From: Streptomyces sp. XY006
GTDB lineage: Bacteria; Actinomycetota; Actinomycetes; Streptomycetales; Streptomycetaceae
Length of the DNA: 64,000 nucleotides
NCBI RefSeq assembly: GCF_002237655.1
Contig: NZ_NOKT01000008.1
Span: 62,001-126,000, forward strand
Direction of reading: 5' to 3'
Notes under the pieces: generated by a model
What the model saw: the letters and a program-made list of their open reading frames with translations, nothing else
The model's database searches: none
Told to the model about the DNA's origin: nothing
Part shown: piece after piece, positions 61,161-64,000 of the stretch
Layout of the letters: every line of letters starts with the position of its first letter
How positions within the stretch are numbered: position 1 is the stretch's first letter
Position numbers and translations under genes: made by a program

Positions 61161-61676
61161 ATGACGACGACAGCCGCCACTGACGCCTCGGGCTCCGGAG
61201 CACACCCCCTGTTCGTCCAGGCCCTGCGCGAGGCCGGACTCGATGACCTGGTGGGGCAGGTCCGGCGCTTCCCCGAGGCCACCCGCACCGCCGCCGAGGC
61301 CGCCGCCGCACTCGGATGCGAGCTGAGCCGGATCTGCAAGTCGCTGATCTTCGCCGCGGACGGTGTGCCCGTCCTGGTGCTGATGGACGGGGCCTCCCGG
61401 GTGGACGTCGAGCGCGTACGCGAGGAGCTCGGGGCACGGCAGGTCACCCGGGCCGGGGCCGAGGCCGTGCGGGAGGCCACCGGATACGCCATCGGCGGCG
61501 TGCCGCCCTTCGGGCACCGCACCAGGACCCGGGTCCTCGCCGACCGCTCCCTGCTCGCCCACGACATCGTCTGGGCCGCCGCCGGGACCCCGCACACCGT
61601 CTTCCCCATGGCGCCGCGCGACCTCGTCACCCACGCCGGCGGCACACTCGTGGACGTGCGCGAGCGCACCTCGTGA
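61161..61676 (+). CDS. YbaK/ProX-type aminoacyl-tRNA deacylase
   Basis: 171 aa. LGCELSRICKSLIFAADG holds the catalytic Lys of the YbaK fold; GYAIGGVPPFGHR is the Gly-rich substrate loop. Members deacylate wrongly charged tRNAs. The stop overlaps the next start as GTGA, coupling it to a transporter. Confidence 0.9.
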   Translation: MTTTAATDASGSGAHPLFVQALREAGLDDLVGQVRRFPEATRTAAEAAAALGCELSRICKSLIFAADGVPVLVLMDGASRVDVERVREELGARQVTRAGAEAVREATGYAIGGVPPFGHRTRTRVLADRSLLAHDIVWAAAGTPHTVFPMAPRDLVTHAGGTLVDVRERTS

Positions 61677-62518
61677 CGCCCCTGGTCACCGCCGCCGTCC
61701 TGCTCGCCGCCGTGACCCACGCCGGCTGGAACGCCCTCGCCCACCGGATCACCGACAAGCTCGCCGGCTTCGCGCTGATCTCCGGCGGCGGACTGGTGAT
61801 CGGGCTGGCCCTGACGCCGTTCGCCGCGTTCCCGGCCGCCGCGGCCTGGCCGTACCTGCTGTGCTCCGCCGTCATCCACATCGCCTACTACGCGCTGCTG
61901 ATGAAGTCCTTCCGGCTGGGCGACTTCGGCCAGGCCTACCCCATCGCGCGCGGCACCGCGCCCCTGGTCGTGACCGTGCTCGCCGCCCTGGTCGCCGACG
62001 AGGTGCCCGACGGCTGGGCCGCCGCCGGCATCGCCCTGTCCTGCGCGGGCCTGACCGGCGTCGCCCTGTGGGGACTGCGTGGGCGCCGGCCCGACTGGGC
62101 GGCGATCGGGGCGGCCCTGGCGACCGGGCTGACCATCGCCGCGTACACCGTCGTCGACGGTCTCGGCGTGCGCGCCTCCGGCTCGTCGCTGGGGTACATC
62201 GCCTGGCTGATGGCGGTGCAGGGGGTGGTGCTCCCGGCGTACGCCGTGTGGCGGTGGCGCGGGCGGACCGTGGCGGTGCTGCGGCCCTTCGCCGTGCTCG
62301 GGCTGGTCGGCGCGGCGCTGTCCGTCGCCGCCTACGCGCTCGTCCTGTGGGCCCAGACCCGCGCCGCCCTGGCCCCCATCGCGGCCCTGCGGGAGTCGTC
62401 CATCATCGTGGGCGCGGCGATCGGGGCCGTGTTCTTCAAGGAGCGGTTCGGGGCGCCGAGGATCGCGGCGGCGGGGCTGCTCGTCGTCGGGATCGGGCTG
62501 ATGCTGCACGCCGGATAG
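61673..62518 (+). CDS. EamA/DMT-family transporter
   Basis: 281 aa, ten helices in two EamA repeats: AVTHAGWNALAHRITDKL at the start, FGQAYPIARGTAPL, and ALRESSIIVGAAIGAVFFKERF in the second repeat. It exports or imports a small metabolite; substrate unknown. GTG 61673 overlaps the deacylase stop by 4 bp. Confidence 0.9.
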   Translation: MTPLVTAAVLLAAVTHAGWNALAHRITDKLAGFALISGGGLVIGLALTPFAAFPAAAAWPYLLCSAVIHIAYYALLMKSFRLGDFGQAYPIARGTAPLVVTVLAALVADEVPDGWAAAGIALSCAGLTGVALWGLRGRRPDWAAIGAALATGLTIAAYTVVDGLGVRASGSSLGYIAWLMAVQGVVLPAYAVWRWRGRTVAVLRPFAVLGLVGAALSVAAYALVLWAQTRAALAPIAALRESSIIVGAAIGAVFFKERFGAPRIAAAGLLVVGIGLMLHAG

Positions 62519-62590
62519 GCCCCGGGAGGACGGGTGCGTGCGGCGGGTGGGAGGAGCACCCTGGAACTAGACGTTCCGGAGGTGATCCAC

Positions 62591-62866
62591 ATGATGCACA
62601 CCACGACGGGATGGCACGTGGAGCTGGAGTTCATGGAGGACGACCAGCACACGCGCGCCGCCGCGATGGTCCGGTTGCCCGACGGCACCGAGGTACGGGC
62701 GCACGGGCACGCCAACCGGCACCGGTCCGACGCGAATCAGCCCCGGGTCGGGGAGGAGATCGCCGGGGCCCGGGCGCTCAACGAACTCGCCATGCAGTTG
62801 CTGACCAAGGCGCACGAGGAGATCGACCAGGCGTCCGGGCGGACCTCCCACCCGATCCACGTCTAG
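62591..62866 (+). CDS. DUF1876 (dsRBD-like) protein
   Basis: 91 aa. GWHVELEFMEDDQHTRAAA, VRAHGHANRHRSD and LNELAMQLLTKAHEEIDQ fill the small alpha/beta fold. Homologues are common in actinomycetes with no known activity. ATG 62591 follows GGAGGTGATCCAC. Confidence 0.9.
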   Translation: MMHTTTGWHVELEFMEDDQHTRAAAMVRLPDGTEVRAHGHANRHRSDANQPRVGEEIAGARALNELAMQLLTKAHEEIDQASGRTSHPIHV

Positions 62867-62882
62867 GGCGCGCCAGAGGCTC

Positions 62883-64000
62883 TTACCGGGGCTGCCGGTT
62901 CAGTACGTCGCGCACCGCCCGCACCAGGCCCTGGGCCCGCGGATCCGCCGTGACCGTCTTGCGGAAGCCGTTGGTGACGTAGCCGAAGGCGATCCCCGAC
63001 TCCGGGTCGGCGAAGCCGAGGGCGCCGCCGCGGCCCGGGTGGCCGAAGGAACCCGGGGCGAGGAAGGGGGAGGCGGTGCCGTGCAGCATGTAGCCGAGGC
63101 CGAAGCGGGTGCCGACCACCAGGACCCGGTCGGGGCCCGCCGACTCCTCGGCCCGGGCCAGTTCCACCGTCTCCGGCGTGAACAGGCGGGGGGTGCCGGC
63201 CGTGTCGCCGATCAGTGCCGCGTAGAAGCGGGCCAGTCCGTCCGCCGTCGCCACGGCGTTGGTCGCGGGCAGGGCCGCCGCGAGGTAGGCGAGGTCGTTC
63301 TGCTCCGGGAACGGGGTGATGGCGGCGAAGGCGCGGCGCGTGAGGGAGTCGGCATCCCGGTAGGCCTCGGTGACCGAGCGCTTGGGGCGGGCGCGCAGCC
63401 CGCCGGCCGGCTCGGGGCCCTCCACCCGGCCCACGCGGCCGACCCGTCCGGCTTCCGACTCCGGCAGGCCGAGCCACAGGTCCAGCCCGAGCGGGCCGGT
63501 GATCTGCGCGGCCAGCCACTCGCCGGTGCCCTGCCCGGTGACGCGCCGCACCAGCTCGTCGACCAGCCAGCCGTACGTCAGCGCGTGGTAGCCGTGGTCG
63601 GTGCCCGGCTCCCAGACCGGCGCCTGCGCGGCGACGGCCTGCGGACCGCACAGCGGGTCGAGGGCCTCCTCGGGGGTGAGGGGCCGGTCCAGGACCGGGA
63701 TCCCGGCCCGGTGGTTCAGCACGTGCCGGACCAGCACCCGTTCCTTGCCCTGGGCCTTGAACTCGGGCCAGTAGTGGCCCACCGGCGCGTCCAGGTCGAG
63801 CAGTCCGCGCTGGCGCAGCAGCAGCAGGACGGCCGCCGCGACGCCCTTCGTCGCCGAGCGCACCACCTGGGCGGTGCCCCGCTCCCAGGGGGCGGTGCCG
63901 TCGACGTCCCTCGTGCCGGCCCACAGTCCGACGACCGGGCGCCCGTGCCGGAGGACGGAGACGGCCGCGCCCCGTTCCCCGAGGGCCTCGAAGTTGCGCA
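62883..64000 (-). CDS. beta-lactamase/EstB-fold serine hydrolase, 5' end outside window
   Basis: The 5' end lies beyond base 64000; 372 codons are seen. RSATKGVAAAVLLLL holds the Ser-x-x-Lys nucleophile of class C/EstB proteins, YHALTYGWLVDELV the Tyr motif, and the end has HPGRGGALGFADPESGIAFGY in place of the KTG box. The upstream FEALGERGAAVSVLRHGRPV is a normal family start, so little is missing. It is probably an esterase rather than a true lactamase. Cytoplasmic as far as seen. Confidence 0.9.
   Translation of the reverse strand, partial: RNFEALGERGAAVSVLRHGRPVVGLWAGTRDVDGTAPWERGTAQVVRSATKGVAAAVLLLLRQRGLLDLDAPVGHYWPEFKAQGKERVLVRHVLNHRAGIPVLDRPLTPEEALDPLCGPQAVAAQAPVWEPGTDHGYHALTYGWLVDELVRRVTGQGTGEWLAAQITGPLGLDLWLGLPESEAGRVGRVGRVEGPEPAGGLRARPKRSVTEAYRDADSLTRRAFAAITPFPEQNDLAYLAAALPATNAVATADGLARFYAALIGDTAGTPRLFTPETVELARAEESAGPDRVLVVGTRFGLGYMLHGTASPFLAPGSFGHPGRGGALGFADPESGIAFGYVTNGFRKTVTADPRAQGLVRAVRDVLNRQPR

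Overview
The window reads as a piece of a Streptomyces chromosome. It is very GC-rich with G/C-ending codons throughout, it uses GTG and TTG starts and 4-base ATGA/GTGA overlaps freely, and it carries families typical of that genus: a HrdD sigma factor behind a SigR-type promoter, the divisome protein SepX/GlpR, a DUF6227 protein, a DUF397/Scr1-type regulator/HATPase triad, a tricorn protease and an FxSxx-COOH (Fxs) locus. From memory, the order from hrdD through the fru operon, mscL, galU and moeA-moaC resembles the core of the S. coelicolor group. No database search was possible, so this placement is inference.

Region 1 (1-7.24 kb) is accessory DNA and the most interesting part. On the minus strand are a radical SAM/SPASM maturase (FxsB-like, 4208-5464), a two-domain TIR-like protein (FxsC-like, 2684-3946) and a giant protein running off the left edge that joins a ParA-like KGGAGRT ATPase, a TIR-like domain and an NB-ARC/STAND NTPase (1-2619). 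Divergent from them is a protein that fuses an FxsC-type TIR-like domain to a SEFIR domain (5653-6747). Facing it is a small multi-pass membrane protein (6789-7235). No FxSxx precursor peptide is visible. Three TIR-like proteins, a STAND ATPase, a RiPP-type maturase and a membrane protein together look like an immune or signalling island.

Region 2 (7.3-20.4 kb) holds regulator/transporter and regulator/enzyme pairs: a double IclR regulator, a secreted M6 metalloprotease, tetR-DHA2 exporter, a divergent marR/LigB-type dioxygenase pair, hrdD, a TetR protein with a heptad-repeat insert, and a WYL regulator divergent from a second DHA2 exporter. Region 3 (20.6-24.8 kb) is the fructose operon fruR-fruK-fruA ending in a strong hairpin. 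Region 4 (24.9-39.4 kb) holds housekeeping and envelope genes: small proteins, DUF6227, an L,D-transpeptidase lipoprotein, a P1 peptidase, LtrA, MscL, a CpaB-like protein, MTA phosphorylase, an FmdB protein, an MFS protein, a CPA-type antiporter and a penicillin acylase. Region 5 (39.5-47.9 kb) holds 5-formyl-THF cyclo-ligase divergent from galU-moeA-moaC-mog-acetyltransferase, then sepX, tRNA-Ala(CGC), a GNAT protein, exonuclease III and a MerR regulator.

Region 6 (48-64 kb) holds a three-gene operon (Baeyer-Villiger monooxygenase, alpha/beta hydrolase, SDR) behind a perfect palindrome, a small charged protein, tricorn protease, a tetR-MMPL pair with two operators, a HATPase/XRE/DUF397 triad, a zinc alcohol/formaldehyde dehydrogenase, a YbaK deacylase coupled to an EamA transporter, a DUF1876 protein and a truncated beta-lactamase-fold hydrolase at the right edge.

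A recurring oddity is the number of short tandem repeats (18-26 bp). At several genes the array starts exactly at a stop codon, so extra TGA triplets follow in shifted frames. Other arrays lie in promoter regions or, in frame, inside proteins.
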